DNA of 64,000 nucleotides from Paenarthrobacter nitroguajacolicus (GCF_007786235.1 NZ_VNFK01000002.1:124001-188000); one strand, 5' to 3'. Positions 42,440-52,087 are shown, counted from the first letter of the stretch. Notes: generated by a model not told the origin, from the sequence alone. Translations and numbers: made by a program.

Positions 42440-43468
42440 ATGCAGCTTCCCGTCTGGTTCGAGGTCGGCTCCTTTGTCGTCCTCGGAATCATCCTACTGA
42501 TCGACCTCCTGTTGGTCGTCAAGCGTCCCCACGAACCTTCCATGAAGGAGGCCGGCCTCTGGGTTGGCTTCTATGTTGCCCTGGCGCTGGTCTTCGCCGT
42601 CGCCATGTTCTTCTTTGCCGGCGCTGAATACGGCGGACAGTTCGTCGCCGGTTGGGTTACTGAGTACAGCCTCAGTATCGACAACCTGTTTGTGTTCATC
42701 ATCATCATGGCCCGCTTCTCCGTACCCCGTAAGTACCAGCAGGAAGTGCTGATGGTGGGCATCATCATCGCGCTGATCCTTCGGGGTATCTTCATCGCCC
42801 TTGGCGCCGTGGTCATCGAACAGTTCAGCTGGGTGTTCTACATCTTCGGCGCGTTCCTGCTCTGGACTGCTTGGAAGCAGGCCAAGGATTCCGGTGAGGA
42901 TGAGGAAGAGGGCGCGGAAAACCCGCTCATTGCCCGCCTTCGTAAAGTCCTGCCGATGTCCGAGAAGTTTGACGGCAACAAGATCCGCACCGTAGTGGAC
43001 GGCAAGAAGGTCTTCACCCCCATGCTGATTGTGTTCATTACGATCGGCCTCACCGACCTCTTGTTCGCAGTTGACTCCATCCCCGCCATCTTCGGGCTGA
43101 CCCAAAGCGCGTTCATCGTTTTCACCGCCAACATCTTTGCGCTGATGGGCCTGCGCCAGCTGTACTTCCTGCTCGGTGGATTGATGACCCGCTTGGTCTA
43201 CCTCAAGCATGCGTTGTCGGTCATCCTGGCGTTCATTGGCGTCAAACTGGTTCTTCACGCCATGCACGTCAACGAGCTTCCGTTCATCAACGGCGGCCAC
43301 CACATTGAGTGGGCTCCGGAGATCCCCACCTACGTGTCCCTGGCAGTGATCGTAGGCACCATCATCGTGGCGGTTGTCGCCAGCCTCCTGAGCCCGGCTG
43401 CCCGCCAGGCCAAGCTGGATGCCCGTTTGGAAGAAGACGCGCAGAAGAGCATGAGCGAGGCAGAGTAA
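42440..43468 (+). CDS. TerC/Alx-family manganese exporter-like membrane protein
   Basis: 342 aa with about nine membrane helices. 'TEYSLSIDNLFVFIIIMARF' and 'IGLTDLLFAVDSIPAIFGLTQ' are the paired TerC signatures carrying the conserved Asp residues. A cytoplasmic loop (about 150-175) is acidic (EDEEEG). TerC/Alx proteins move Mn2+ out of the cytoplasm, including for secreted metalloproteins. The manganese riboswitch in its leader agrees with this. The transcript is probably ended by the hairpin at 43512, inside the next gene. Confidence 0.92.
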   Translation: MQLPVWFEVGSFVVLGIILLIDLLLVVKRPHEPSMKEAGLWVGFYVALALVFAVAMFFFAGAEYGGQFVAGWVTEYSLSIDNLFVFIIIMARFSVPRKYQQEVLMVGIIIALILRGIFIALGAVVIEQFSWVFYIFGAFLLWTAWKQAKDSGEDEEEGAENPLIARLRKVLPMSEKFDGNKIRTVVDGKKVFTPMLIVFITIGLTDLLFAVDSIPAIFGLTQSAFIVFTANIFALMGLRQLYFLLGGLMTRLVYLKHALSVILAFIGVKLVLHAMHVNELPFINGGHHIEWAPEIPTYVSLAVIVGTIIVAVVASLLSPAARQAKLDARLEEDAQKSMSEAE

Positions 43469-43496
43469 CTGACGCAGAAAGTTGTAGTCTCGTGAA

Positions 43497-44849
43497 GTGA
43501 CTACCACTTCAAGAACGGCGCTGGACCCCCAAAGGGTTCAGCGCCGTTCTGTTTTCCTGCTCAGTTCGGCCCAGCTCCTTAGCGGCGTTGGCAACGGCGC
43601 CACGCTCTCCATCGGGTCCTTGCTGGCCGTGGACTTATCAGGTTCCGAGGCCTGGGCGGGTTCCATCACCACCATCCTGACACTGGCCGCAGCGGTCTTC
43701 GCCCTTCCCTTGGCACGGTTGGCTGAGGTGCGTGGACGCCGTGTTGGGCTTGTTACTGGTCTGGTCGCCGCCATGATCGGAGCCCTTCTGATCATTGCTG
43801 CCGTGATGGCGCAATCCTTCCTCTTGCTATTGCTGGGAGCTGCATTCCTCGGGCTTGGCACCGCGGCGAATCTTCAGGCGAGATTCGCCGCCGTCGACCT
43901 CGCCGATCCTGAGCACCGCGGGAGGTCGCTGTCCACCGTTGTCTGGGCCATCACCATCGGCGCAGTGGCGGGGCCGAACTTGATTCAACCTGGCGCAGTG
44001 GTGGGCGCTGCCCTGGGGCTGCCACCCATTGCAGGGCCGTTCGTGTTTTCCGCGGCAGGGCTTTTCCTGGCGGCCGTCCTGCTGTTCGTCGGGCTAAGGC
44101 CAGACCCGTTGCTGCTGGCACGCCGCCTGGCGTCCACTGCCAAGGGTGCCAGCGACCCAGGCGAGCAGCCCGTCCGGGGCACCATCCGTTCCGGCCTGCG
44201 GGCGGTCCGCTCCTCGCCACTGGCGATCCTGGCCCTCGCGGCCGTGGTCGCTGCCCACGGTGTGATGGTGGCCGTGATGTCCATGACGCCACTGCACCTG
44301 CAACAGCTGGTGGGTGGATCCCACGAAGGCCACCATGGCGGAACCACCGACAGCACCGACGCGCTGGTGGTCATTGGACTCACCATCTCGCTTCACATTG
44401 CCGGCATGTTCGCGTTGTCTCCGGTGTGGGGCTGGCTGACGGACAAGGCCGGGCGCCTGCAGACCATAGCCATGGGACACGGGCTCCTCCTGGTAGCTGT
44501 CTTTATCGCCGGTTTCGGGCAGCGTGAACCTGTGCTGGTAACTGCTGGCCTGATCCTGCTCGGCCTGGGATGGTCGGCAGCAACCATTGCCGGTTCAACC
44601 TTGTTGGCCGAAAGCGTTGCTCCTGACCAGCGGGTGACAGTCCAAGGCGTCTCGGACACGTTAATGGGGGCCGCCGGAGCAGTCGGCGGCGCAACCTCCG
44701 GACTGCTTCTCGCATGGATCGGATACCAAGGACTCAACGTTGCTTCCAGTGTCATGGCGGCAGCGGTGCTCGCCCTGACAGCCCTGGTGGCAAGCCGCCC
44801 GAGGTCGCCTAACGCGGCGGAAGGGACCCCGGGCAAGCCACCAAACTAG
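43497..44849 (+). CDS. MFS transporter (drug-efflux-like)
   Basis: 450 aa, 12 membrane helices, with the motif-A-like loop 'RLAEVRGRRVGLVTGL' between TM2 and TM3 and 'GWLTDKAGRLQTIAMGHG' in the second half. A His-rich loop (GGSHEGHHGGTTD) lies near the middle. Start is the GTG at 43497, 7 bases after TAGTCT (43485-43490), so leaderless. A full intrinsic terminator occupies codons 6-20. The gene ends with its stop codon overlapping the convergent hydrolase stop (CTAG). Substrate unknown. Confidence 0.83.
   Translation: MTTTSRTALDPQRVQRRSVFLLSSAQLLSGVGNGATLSIGSLLAVDLSGSEAWAGSITTILTLAAAVFALPLARLAEVRGRRVGLVTGLVAAMIGALLIIAAVMAQSFLLLLLGAAFLGLGTAANLQARFAAVDLADPEHRGRSLSTVVWAITIGAVAGPNLIQPGAVVGAALGLPPIAGPFVFSAAGLFLAAVLLFVGLRPDPLLLARRLASTAKGASDPGEQPVRGTIRSGLRAVRSSPLAILALAAVVAAHGVMVAVMSMTPLHLQQLVGGSHEGHHGGTTDSTDALVVIGLTISLHIAGMFALSPVWGWLTDKAGRLQTIAMGHGLLLVAVFIAGFGQREPVLVTAGLILLGLGWSAATIAGSTLLAESVAPDQRVTVQGVSDTLMGAAGAVGGATSGLLLAWIGYQGLNVASSVMAAAVLALTALVASRPRSPNAAEGTPGKPPN
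43512..43555 (+). terminator. Intrinsic terminator embedded in the MFS coding start
   Basis: 17-bp stem: 43512-43528 (AGAACGGCGCTGGACCC) pairs with 43534-43550, one G-U pair, loop CCAAA, then GTTTT at 43551-43555. It is well placed to end the terC mRNA, yet lies 15 bases inside the MFS coding region. Confidence 0.85.
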
Positions 44850-46183
44850 CGTGCAGGGCGCACCATCGCGAAGAGTCGGCCGAAAATCCCCTCACCGTCC
44901 TCACCGATGCCGTCGTGATGGAAGTCGGACGTCACCCATGGTTGAAGCCCCCGCACAGCAGCGGCGGTTTCGAGGGAGAGGTCGTGGTCCACGTAGATGT
45001 CGTCCTTGTAGACGGCCGCGGCAACCGGAATCGTGTTGGCTGCCAGCCGTTCGGTGTCATACAGCGGCTTCCAGTCCTTCCTCGCAGCCAGCAACTCTGC
45101 CACCTCGCGCAGGGGAGCCAAGGATGGGTCCTGTTCGAAGTACCAGGGGTACACCATTTCCCCCGTCAGAAGGGGCTCCTCAGCCCCAGGCTTGAACTCC
45201 GGGTATTCCTCAAGCACACGCCAGGCTGCCCAGTTGGTCGCCTCGCCCTGACCGTAGATTGACTCGTGCAGGACCGCGTAGAGGGGATTGGCTGCCCTGC
45301 TCACCAGTGCCCGGACCTGCTCGAGGAACGCCTCGGACAACCGTTCTCCGGACGGAGTGTCGATGAAGGCATCCTCCAAAAGGTAGTGCAATGAGTCCAC
45401 ACGGGTGTTGCCACCCAGGAACGACCCCACCATCTGGAACCGTTCCGGTGTGAGCCGTTCACCGCTTGCCAGGAACTCCGCGTGTTTCTCCAAGTGGCGG
45501 GCTATCCGGGTGACCAGCTCCCTGTCTTCCGGGTACCACGAGAAGTACTCGGCGTTTCGGGCAGCCACACGGCGGAAAGTTGCGCGGTACACCCGCTCGG
45601 CGGAACCTTCGAGCGGTGCCAGGCCACCAGTGATCAGGACTTCCCGCAATCCTTCCGGTGCGAACGAAAGGTAGGTCAGCGCACAGAAGCCGCCGAAACT
45701 CTGCCCCAGAACCGTCCACGGTCCGGAGTCCAGGACGCCCCGGATGAATTCAGCGTCAGCCACGATCGAATCGGCGCGGAAGTGGGTCAAGTAGTCGGCC
45801 TGGGCGTTGGCGTCTCCTTGGAGTTCCAACGACTGCCGTTCAATAGGCGTGGACAGCCCGGTGCCACGCTGGTCAAGCATCAGGATACGAAAATCTTTTG
45901 CAGCCGCCTTCATCCACCCTGACAGCGACGTGACCCTGTTACCGCGACCGCCCGGACCACCCTGCAGGAACAGCAGCCACGGGAGCCTGCCGGCTTCCTC
46001 AGCCGTGTGTTCCGTGGAGGAGTACTCCCTGGCGAACACGGTGATCGTCTCAGGGGTGTCGCTGTCCACCTCGGGTGCATGCACCAAAGGAACTGTGAAG
46101 TAGTGCTCAGCAGTCCGGACGCCACGGAACTCGTGACGTGCCCGGATGCTGTGTACGTCGCCGGAAGTCACGTGTTCAGCCAC
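44846..46183 (-). CDS. Proline iminopeptidase-like alpha/beta hydrolase
   Basis: 445 aa from the GTG at 46183 (AAGGAAG nine bases upstream; a TTG at 46189 is possible). S33-type layout: 'LLFLQGGPGGRGNR' (oxyanion), 'LMLDQRGTGLSTP', nucleophile GQSFGGFCALTYLSF, then a large cap domain and a C-terminal 'SDFHHDGIGEDG' with the likely histidine. Such enzymes release N-terminal proline from peptides. Overlaps the upstream GNAT gene by eight bases and the convergent MFS stop by four. Confidence 0.86.
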   Translation of the reverse strand: MAEHVTSGDVHSIRARHEFRGVRTAEHYFTVPLVHAPEVDSDTPETITVFAREYSSTEHTAEEAGRLPWLLFLQGGPGGRGNRVTSLSGWMKAAAKDFRILMLDQRGTGLSTPIERQSLELQGDANAQADYLTHFRADSIVADAEFIRGVLDSGPWTVLGQSFGGFCALTYLSFAPEGLREVLITGGLAPLEGSAERVYRATFRRVAARNAEYFSWYPEDRELVTRIARHLEKHAEFLASGERLTPERFQMVGSFLGGNTRVDSLHYLLEDAFIDTPSGERLSEAFLEQVRALVSRAANPLYAVLHESIYGQGEATNWAAWRVLEEYPEFKPGAEEPLLTGEMVYPWYFEQDPSLAPLREVAELLAARKDWKPLYDTERLAANTIPVAAAVYKDDIYVDHDLSLETAAAVRGLQPWVTSDFHHDGIGEDGEGIFGRLFAMVRPAR

Positions 46184-46688
46184 GGGCAAGCGCTTCCTTC
46201 GAGGTGTCGGCGTTCGCTCCGAATGCTTCGAGCGCGTGGCCCGTCAATCGGAAGGTGGACCACTCCTCCATGGGGAAGGCCCCGAGGTTCTTGTAGAAGT
46301 TGATGGACGGTTCGTTCCAGTTCAGGACGCTCCACTCCACCCGGGCATAGCCACGTTCGACGGCGGTTTGGGCCAGGTGCTGCAACAGCGCCTTGCCGTG
46401 GCCCTCGCCTCGGGCGTCAGGAACCACATAGAGATCCTCCAGGTAGATGCCGTGGACTCCTTCCCACGTGGAGTAGTTCAGGAACCACAGCGCAAAACCC
46501 TGGACGGCCCCGGCGGCATTCTCAGCCATCGTGGCATGAACGCGGGGATTCTCGCCAAAGAGGACTTCCGTCAACAATTCCGGGGTGTTTTTGACAGCGT
46601 CCGGTTCCTTTTCGTAGATCGCAAGATCGTGGATCATACGCAGGATCGCAGGGACGTCTTCAGCGGTGGCGGGGCGGATTACACTCAT
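46176..46688 (-). CDS. GNAT acetyltransferase (SSAT-like)
   Basis: 170 aa. 'VIRPATAEDVPAILRMIHDLAIYEKEPDAV' is close to the start of diamine/spermidine N-acetyltransferases. 'IYLEDLYVVPDARGEGHGKALLQHLA' is the acetyl-CoA loop, and 'WSVLNWNEPSINFYKNLGA' completes the fold. Probable polyamine or thialysine-type acetylation. ATG 8 bases after a TAAGCT -10, so leaderless start likely. The longer open frame upstream is a shadow of the CoA-transferase gene. Confidence 0.88.
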   Translation of the reverse strand: MSVIRPATAEDVPAILRMIHDLAIYEKEPDAVKNTPELLTEVLFGENPRVHATMAENAAGAVQGFALWFLNYSTWEGVHGIYLEDLYVVPDARGEGHGKALLQHLAQTAVERGYARVEWSVLNWNEPSINFYKNLGAFPMEEWSTFRLTGHALEAFGANADTSKEALARG

Positions 46689-46710
46689 GTCTTCGAGCTT
46701 ACTAGGGGAG

Positions 46711-48093
46711 TCAGGCGCGCTGCCGCCAGGCGGGAACAGACGTTCCATACCGGACAGGCGGCTCCCTGTATCGGAATGGGACGCCATCAACCACGAATGG
46801 TGGCCCAACAAACCTGAGCTGGCCGTAGGGGCTGTCCATGTCAAGGTAGTCGGGCTCGGCAACCCAACTCGTGGAAGCGTCCGCAGGGCTCGACGGCAGC
46901 CCGAAGAGCTCCTCCGCCGTCCGAGCCAGGGAGAGCTTGGCTGAACCACCAGCTCCGGTCCTGAGGCGCTGGGCGAGCAGTGCCAGCACCGCTGCCGCCA
47001 GCCCGTACCCGGTGGCGTGGTCCAGGGCCTGGACGGGCAATGCGCCCGGCGTCCACCCGGCGTCGCCATGCTGTCCGTAGCGTTCGGCAATTCCGGAGGC
47101 AGCCTGGACAAGGCTGTCGAAACCGCGCCGACCTCTCCACGGTCCGATTCCTCCCCACGCCGTCAATGTGGCCACCACGAGGTCGGGCTTTCGTGCCAAC
47201 AACGCCTCGGACCCAAAACCAAAACGGTCCAGACCGCCGTCGCGGTATCCCGTCACGACGACATCGGCGGAATCGACAAGGCAGGTGACGGCGGCCAACT
47301 CCACAGTGTCCTCCAGATTTGCAAGAGCACTCCGTTTGTCGAAGCCCCCATCCACAAATGCATCGGTCAGTTCCGGAATGCCTGGCGGGTCGACGCGCAG
47401 CACGTCCGCACCCAGAGCGCCGAGCAGGCGGGTGGCTGTTGGTCCGGCGATGACGCGCGTAAGGTCCAGGACCTTCAAACCGTCCAACGGCAGAAGCCGG
47501 TTCCCTCCCGGCGTCCACGGTGGGGCACCCGTCCCCGAGGACTGAACCTTGGAACGGTGGAAGCTGATCCAGGGGCCGGAGCTGGCCGCGGCATGCATGG
47601 CTGAGGACATCCATTCCGTTCGCCTGCGAACGGCGGCAGCGACACCTTGGTGCGAGACGATCGCCTCCTCGGCCTCCAACGACGTCATCGACAACAGGAC
47701 GCGGTCAACATCGTGGGGCCCGGTTGCCGAAAGGGCCGCCATCAACCGGGCAGCGTGGTGAGGGTAATTGGCATGGAGGCGGATCCAGCCGTCCGAGGTA
47801 CGCCGGAACCCCGACATGGCCGCAAAGCCTTCGGGCTTCTGCCCGGCGATCCTGAGGTACCCCAGGGAGTCGAAGGCTCCCGCCACCAACTCTGCCGCCG
47901 CTCCGTACGTACCGGCAGACCCTGTCAGGGCGTTGAGTGCCGTCGCTGCGGCCTGAACAGAACCAACCGCCAGCCCCTCAACATCCAGACCACCGCCCCA
48001 CCACCGCCGCGGACCTGTACAGGACGCCCGCGGCACCTCGCGTACGGCTTCCAGTTGCCTCAGGCTGCCCGTAAGGTCGGGGATGGACTCCAT
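46711..48093 (-). CDS. CaiB/BaiF family III CoA-transferase
   Basis: 460 aa. The family core starts near residue 200: 'PLDGLKVLDLTRVIAGPTATRLLGALGADVLRVD', with 'LANLEDTVELAAVTCLVDSADVVV' and 'LVVATLTAWGGIGPWRGRRGFDSLVQAASGIAERYG'. The N-terminal 190 residues look like a second, partial copy of the fold, so one chain may hold both halves. It would move CoA between carboxylic acids. The usual catalytic Asp is expected after the core start; the site reads less canonically here. It follows the helicase gene by 9 bases. Confidence 0.82.
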   Translation of the reverse strand: MESIPDLTGSLRQLEAVREVPRASCTGPRRWWGGGLDVEGLAVGSVQAAATALNALTGSAGTYGAAAELVAGAFDSLGYLRIAGQKPEGFAAMSGFRRTSDGWIRLHANYPHHAARLMAALSATGPHDVDRVLLSMTSLEAEEAIVSHQGVAAAVRRRTEWMSSAMHAAASSGPWISFHRSKVQSSGTGAPPWTPGGNRLLPLDGLKVLDLTRVIAGPTATRLLGALGADVLRVDPPGIPELTDAFVDGGFDKRSALANLEDTVELAAVTCLVDSADVVVTGYRDGGLDRFGFGSEALLARKPDLVVATLTAWGGIGPWRGRRGFDSLVQAASGIAERYGQHGDAGWTPGALPVQALDHATGYGLAAAVLALLAQRLRTGAGGSAKLSLARTAEELFGLPSSPADASTSWVAEPDYLDMDSPYGQLRFVGPPFVVDGVPFRYREPPVRYGTSVPAWRQRA

Positions 48094-48102
48094 GCGTACC
48101 AG

Positions 48103-50637
48103 CTACAGCCTGTTGACGTCGGTCACGCGGACCACGGCGGTGCCTGTCTCGTCAGAAGCTGCCAAATCAACGTCAGCCGAAATGCACCAGTCGTGGTTGC
48201 GGGCCGGGTCATCGAAGATTTGCCGGACTTTCCACACTCCGGCTTCCTCAGTGATGATGAGTAAGCCCGGCCCACGTGCATCCGGCCCGGTCCCAATGTC
48301 GTCGTGTTCGTCGAAGTAGTCGTCCAGGACCTCTTCCCAGCGGTCAGCATCCCAGCCGGCATCGGAGTCCAATTCGCCCAAGGCAGCTGAGTCCTCGTCC
48401 GCAAAGAGTTCAACGCGGCGGAACATCTCGTTCCTGACCATCACCCGGAAGGCCCGGATATTGGAGGTCAGCAGCGGCGGTGGGGGCGGTGGCGCATCAT
48501 GCGGCGTCGGCGTCAATCCCGACGTGAGCTCTTCCCATTCGTCCAGCAAGCTGGAGTCCACTTGGCGCACCAGTTCGCCCAACCACGCAATGAGGTCTTC
48601 AAGATCCTCACGAAGCGAGTCCTGGGGAACGGTCTGGCGCAGGGCCCGGAAACCGTCAGCCAGGTAACGCAGGACGATACCTTCCGAGCGGGCGAGGCCG
48701 TAGAACTGCACGAACTCACCAAAATTCATGGCGCGCTCGTACATGTCACGGATGATCGATTTCGGTGCAAGCTCGAAGTCGCCCACCCACGGTGCCGCTT
48801 TGCGATAGACCTCAAAGGCTTCGCCCAGGATCTCCGCCAATGGCATCGGATAGGTGACTTCATCCAGCATGGCCATGCGTTGCTCATACTCGATGCCATC
48901 AGCCTTCATGGCGGCCACGGCCTCGCCGCGTGCCTTCTTCTGCTGGGCTGAGAGAATCTGGCGCGGCTTCTCCAGCGTCGATTCGATGACGGAGACCACG
49001 TCAAGGGCGTACGACGGCGACTCCGGATCGAGTAGTTCCAAGGCAGCAAGCGCGAAGGGGGAGAGGGGCTGGTTCAAGGCGAAGTTGGCCTGCAGGTGAA
49101 CGGTCAGACGGACTGACCGTCCTTCTGCTTCCTGCTCCTCTTCCGGGATGCGCTCCACGACGCCCGCAGCCAGCAGTTCGCGGTAGATCCCCAGGGCTTT
49201 CTTCATGAGCCGCAACTGCGCAGGCCGGCTCTCATGGTTTTCGGTGAGCAAGCGACGGGTCGCCTGGAAGGGATCTCCCGGACGCTCCATGAGGTTGAGC
49301 AACATTGCGTGGGTCACCGTAAAGCTTGAGGTCAGTGGCTCAGGAACGGATTCAACCAGTCGATTGAACGTGGGTTCGCCCCAGGACACGAATCCCTCCG
49401 GCGGCTTCTTCTTGACCACCTGGCGCAGCTTCTTCTGGTCGTCGCCAAACTTGGCGGTGGCCTTTGCCATGGCTTTGGTGTTTTCCACCACATGGTCAGG
49501 AGCCTGGACCACCACCGTGCCGGCGGTGTCGTAGCCGGCACGGCCGGCACGTCCCGCAATCTGGTGGAACTCACGGGAGTTGAGCGCCCTGGTTCGGACG
49601 CCGTCGTATTTGCTCAAGGCCGTCAACAAAACGGTGCGGATGGGCACGTTGATGCCCACGCCCAAAGTGTCAGTGCCGCAAATGACCTTGAGGAGCCCTG
49701 CCTGGGCGAGCTGCTCCACCAAGCGGCGGTATTTGGGGAGCATACCGGCGTGGTGGACCCCGATCCCGTGGCGAACCAGCCGGTTGAGCGTCTTTCCGAA
49801 ACCGGCGGCGAACCTGAAGCCGGCAATGAGCTCGGCGATCCGGTCCTTTTCATCGCGGCTGCACATGTTGATGCTCATGAGGTTCTGCGCGCGTTCAATG
49901 GCTTCAGCCTGGCTGAAGTGGACCACGTACACCGGAACCTGCTTGGTGGCGAGCAGTTCTTCCAACGTCTCGTGGACCGGGGTGAGGTGGTAGTAGTAAT
50001 GCAGCGGAATGGGACGTTCGGCAGAACTCACCGTCGTGGTCGCCCGGCCCGTCAGCCCAGTCAACCCGGTTTCAAAACGGCTGACGTCGCCCAGCGTGGC
50101 GGACATCAGGAGGAACTGCGCTTGGGGCAGTTCCAGCAGGGGCACCTGCCAGGCCCAGCCGCGCTGGGGATCGGAGTAGAAATGGAACTCGTCCATGATC
50201 ACCGAGCCCAGTTCCGCTGACGCTCCTTCGCGCAGCGCGATGTTGGCGAGGATCTCCGCCGTGCAGCAGATGATGGGGGCGTCCTGGTTCACACCGGAGT
50301 CACCGGTGATCATGCCCACGTTCTCGGCTCCGAAGATATCGCACAGCGCGAAGAACTTCTCCGAGACCAGCGCCTTGATCGGAGCCGTGTAGTAGCTCCG
50401 CTGACCTCGGGCCATGGCCTCAAAGTGGGCTGCGATGGCTACCAGTGATTTGCCCGAGCCCGTAGGGGTGGCAAGGATGACGTTGGCGCCGGCGGCGAGT
50501 TCCATGATCGCTTCGTCCTGCGCAGGGTACAGCTGCAGCCCGCGGCTCTCCGTCCACTCCACGAAGCGTGTGTAGATTGCGTCCGGGTCCAAGGGACCGG
50601 TAGCGGTGGAACCAGGGAGCTGCTCAAGAAGTTTCAT
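48103..50637 (-). CDS. Ski2-like DEAD/DEAH RNA helicase with DUF3516
   Basis: 844 aa. Walker A ATPTGSGKSLVA near residue 56, DEFHFY as motif II, MSATLGD as motif III, and 'GTDTLGVGINVPIRTVL' plus QIAGRAGRAGYDTAG in the second RecA domain. A long C-terminal region (from about 400) matches the actinobacterial DUF3516 type, with an NTF2-like end ('FDDPARNHDWCISADVDLA'). Probably an RNA-processing helicase. The ATG has GGAAACC nearby and a TAAGCT -10 nine bases upstream, giving a very short leader. Divergent from tam. Confidence 0.9.
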   Translation of the reverse strand: MKLLEQLPGSTATGPLDPDAIYTRFVEWTESRGLQLYPAQDEAIMELAAGANVILATPTGSGKSLVAIAAHFEAMARGQRSYYTAPIKALVSEKFFALCDIFGAENVGMITGDSGVNQDAPIICCTAEILANIALREGASAELGSVIMDEFHFYSDPQRGWAWQVPLLELPQAQFLLMSATLGDVSRFETGLTGLTGRATTTVSSAERPIPLHYYYHLTPVHETLEELLATKQVPVYVVHFSQAEAIERAQNLMSINMCSRDEKDRIAELIAGFRFAAGFGKTLNRLVRHGIGVHHAGMLPKYRRLVEQLAQAGLLKVICGTDTLGVGINVPIRTVLLTALSKYDGVRTRALNSREFHQIAGRAGRAGYDTAGTVVVQAPDHVVENTKAMAKATAKFGDDQKKLRQVVKKKPPEGFVSWGEPTFNRLVESVPEPLTSSFTVTHAMLLNLMERPGDPFQATRRLLTENHESRPAQLRLMKKALGIYRELLAAGVVERIPEEEQEAEGRSVRLTVHLQANFALNQPLSPFALAALELLDPESPSYALDVVSVIESTLEKPRQILSAQQKKARGEAVAAMKADGIEYEQRMAMLDEVTYPMPLAEILGEAFEVYRKAAPWVGDFELAPKSIIRDMYERAMNFGEFVQFYGLARSEGIVLRYLADGFRALRQTVPQDSLREDLEDLIAWLGELVRQVDSSLLDEWEELTSGLTPTPHDAPPPPPPLLTSNIRAFRVMVRNEMFRRVELFADEDSAALGELDSDAGWDADRWEEVLDDYFDEHDDIGTGPDARGPGLLIITEEAGVWKVRQIFDDPARNHDWCISADVDLAASDETGTAVVRVTDVNRL

Positions 50638-50707
50638 TGGTTTCCAGCTTAGTGCCCGGACGGTTTAGGCTCGGCCCAGCAGTGGTGCCGGATGCGAGGA
50701 GGCTTTT

Positions 50708-51487
50708 GTGAAATGGGATCCGTCCAAGTATGTGGAGTTTGGCAATCATCGGGACCGCCCGTTCCATGATCTTGTCGCGAGGGTCCATTCCAGCGATCCG
50801 CGGCTCGTGGTGGATCTTGGCTGTGGCCCCGGAAACCTGACGGCCACGCTCACGGCCCGTTGGCCAGCAGCGCGGATTGTGGGCATCGACTCGTCGGAGG
50901 AAATGCTGCAGAAGGCCGAACGCCAGGCACTGCAGTCCAGCCAGTTGACTTTCGAGCAGGGGGACATCGCCGACTGGGCCCCTGACCCCGAAACTGACGT
51001 CGTTGTCACCAATGCCGCCCTCCAATGGGTTCCCGGCCATCGGGAAATGCTCAGCAACTGGCTCGCTGCCCTGAAACCCGGCGCCTGGTTTGCCATGCAG
51101 GTTCCGGGAAACTTCACGTCGCCGTCGCACACGCTGATGCGCGGACTCGCCGAATCTCCGCAGTGGCGGCCGCTGCTGGGCGGAGTGCTGCGGCACGACG
51201 GCGCGGTTGGCACTCCTGCGGAGTACCTGGGCATCATGCTCGACGCCGGATGCTCGGCTGACGCTTGGGAGACCACCTACCAGCAGGTCCTGGAAGGTGG
51301 GAATCCCGTTTTGGAATGGGTCCGCGGCACGGGGCTCAGACCGGTGCTGGCGGCCTTGTCCACGGCAGAAGCCGCCGACTTCGAACAGCAGTACTCCGCG
51401 CTGCTGCGGGAGGCCTACCCGGCGACGAGCCACGGAACGGTATTTCCGTTCCGTCGCATCTTCGCGGTCGCGCGAAAGAACGCATGA
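50708..51487 (+). CDS. tam: Trans-aconitate 2-methyltransferase
   Basis: 259 aa, class I SAM-dependent methyltransferase. It starts 'KWDPSKYVEFGNHRDRPFHDL', a family hallmark; SAM motif VVDLGCGPGNLTATL near residue 36; 'VVTNAALQWVPGH' as post-motif. It methylates trans-aconitate, a by-product that inhibits aconitase. The GTG start has AGGAGG five bases upstream. Next gene is a GntR-type regulator, with 154 bases between that hold no clear gene. Confidence 0.93.
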   Translation: MKWDPSKYVEFGNHRDRPFHDLVARVHSSDPRLVVDLGCGPGNLTATLTARWPAARIVGIDSSEEMLQKAERQALQSSQLTFEQGDIADWAPDPETDVVVTNAALQWVPGHREMLSNWLAALKPGAWFAMQVPGNFTSPSHTLMRGLAESPQWRPLLGGVLRHDGAVGTPAEYLGIMLDAGCSADAWETTYQQVLEGGNPVLEWVRGTGLRPVLAALSTAEAADFEQQYSALLREAYPATSHGTVFPFRRIFAVARKNA

Positions 51488-51641
51488 ACCGGCGGTCTGC
51501 TGCCTTTTGCGTAGCAATCAGGTTCCGGCGGTGCGATGGCTTGTCCCATGCAGGCGTCGCTGGTCTAATTCTCGGCATGGACCAAGGACGCTTCAATCTT
51601 CAGCCGCACCGAGTGGTGCGGGCACACGGCCGGAGTTCCTC

Positions 51642-52022
51642 GTGACTCCCACCGGGGAGTTCCCGGGCGTCTGGCGCCCCAACACGGCCAGCGCTGTGGC
51701 GCTCTTTGAACAGCTGCGGCTGCGGATCATTGAGCTGGCGGACTCCGGCGTCCTCGCCGTCGGGGCTAAACTCCCGCCAGTGCGCAACCTGGCCGGGGTG
51801 CTCGACGTCGCTCCACACACTGTGGCCCGGGCGTACAAGGAGTTGGAAGCGGCAGGCGTCGTGGCCACCCGTGGGCGCAATGGAACGGTGGTGTGCGCAC
51901 GGGATGACCGTTGGGGCGCGCTGGCTGATGTCGCTGCGCAGTATGCGGCCGCCGCGAAAGCTCAAGGGGCTTCCTTCGCCGAAGCAGTGCAGCTTCTTGC
52001 AGCTGCCTACGATGCCGATTGA
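51642..52022 (+). CDS. Short GntR-family (YtrA-like) regulator
   Basis: 126 aa from the GTG at 51642 with GGAG seven bases ahead. The winged helix spans about 14-80 ('ALFEQLRLRIIELADSGVLAVGAKLPPVRNLAGVLDVAPHTVARAYKELEAAGVV'), followed by a short helical tail of about 45 residues. This is the YtrA-type GntR layout, which lacks a large effector domain. YtrA-like proteins often control ABC transporters; none is next to it here. The target is unknown. Confidence 0.87.
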   Translation: MTPTGEFPGVWRPNTASAVALFEQLRLRIIELADSGVLAVGAKLPPVRNLAGVLDVAPHTVARAYKELEAAGVVATRGRNGTVVCARDDRWGALADVAAQYAAAAKAQGASFAEAVQLLAAAYDAD

Positions 52023-52058
52023 TACCGATCAGTAGCATGTGAGGCACGACATGGAAAT

Positions 52059-52081
52059 TCGAAGAAGTTTTCGATTAGCAT
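52059..52081 (+). promoter_or_regulatory. uvrA promoter with LexA-like SOS box
   Basis: TCGAAG-AAGT-TTTCGA (52059-52074) matches 10 of 12 fixed positions of the actinobacterial LexA box TCGAAC-N4-GTTCGA. TAGCAT (52076-52081) directly follows as -10, ending exactly 7 bases before the uvrA GTG. A bound repressor would cover the promoter spacer. Confidence 0.7.
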
Positions 52082-52087
52082 TGGTAA

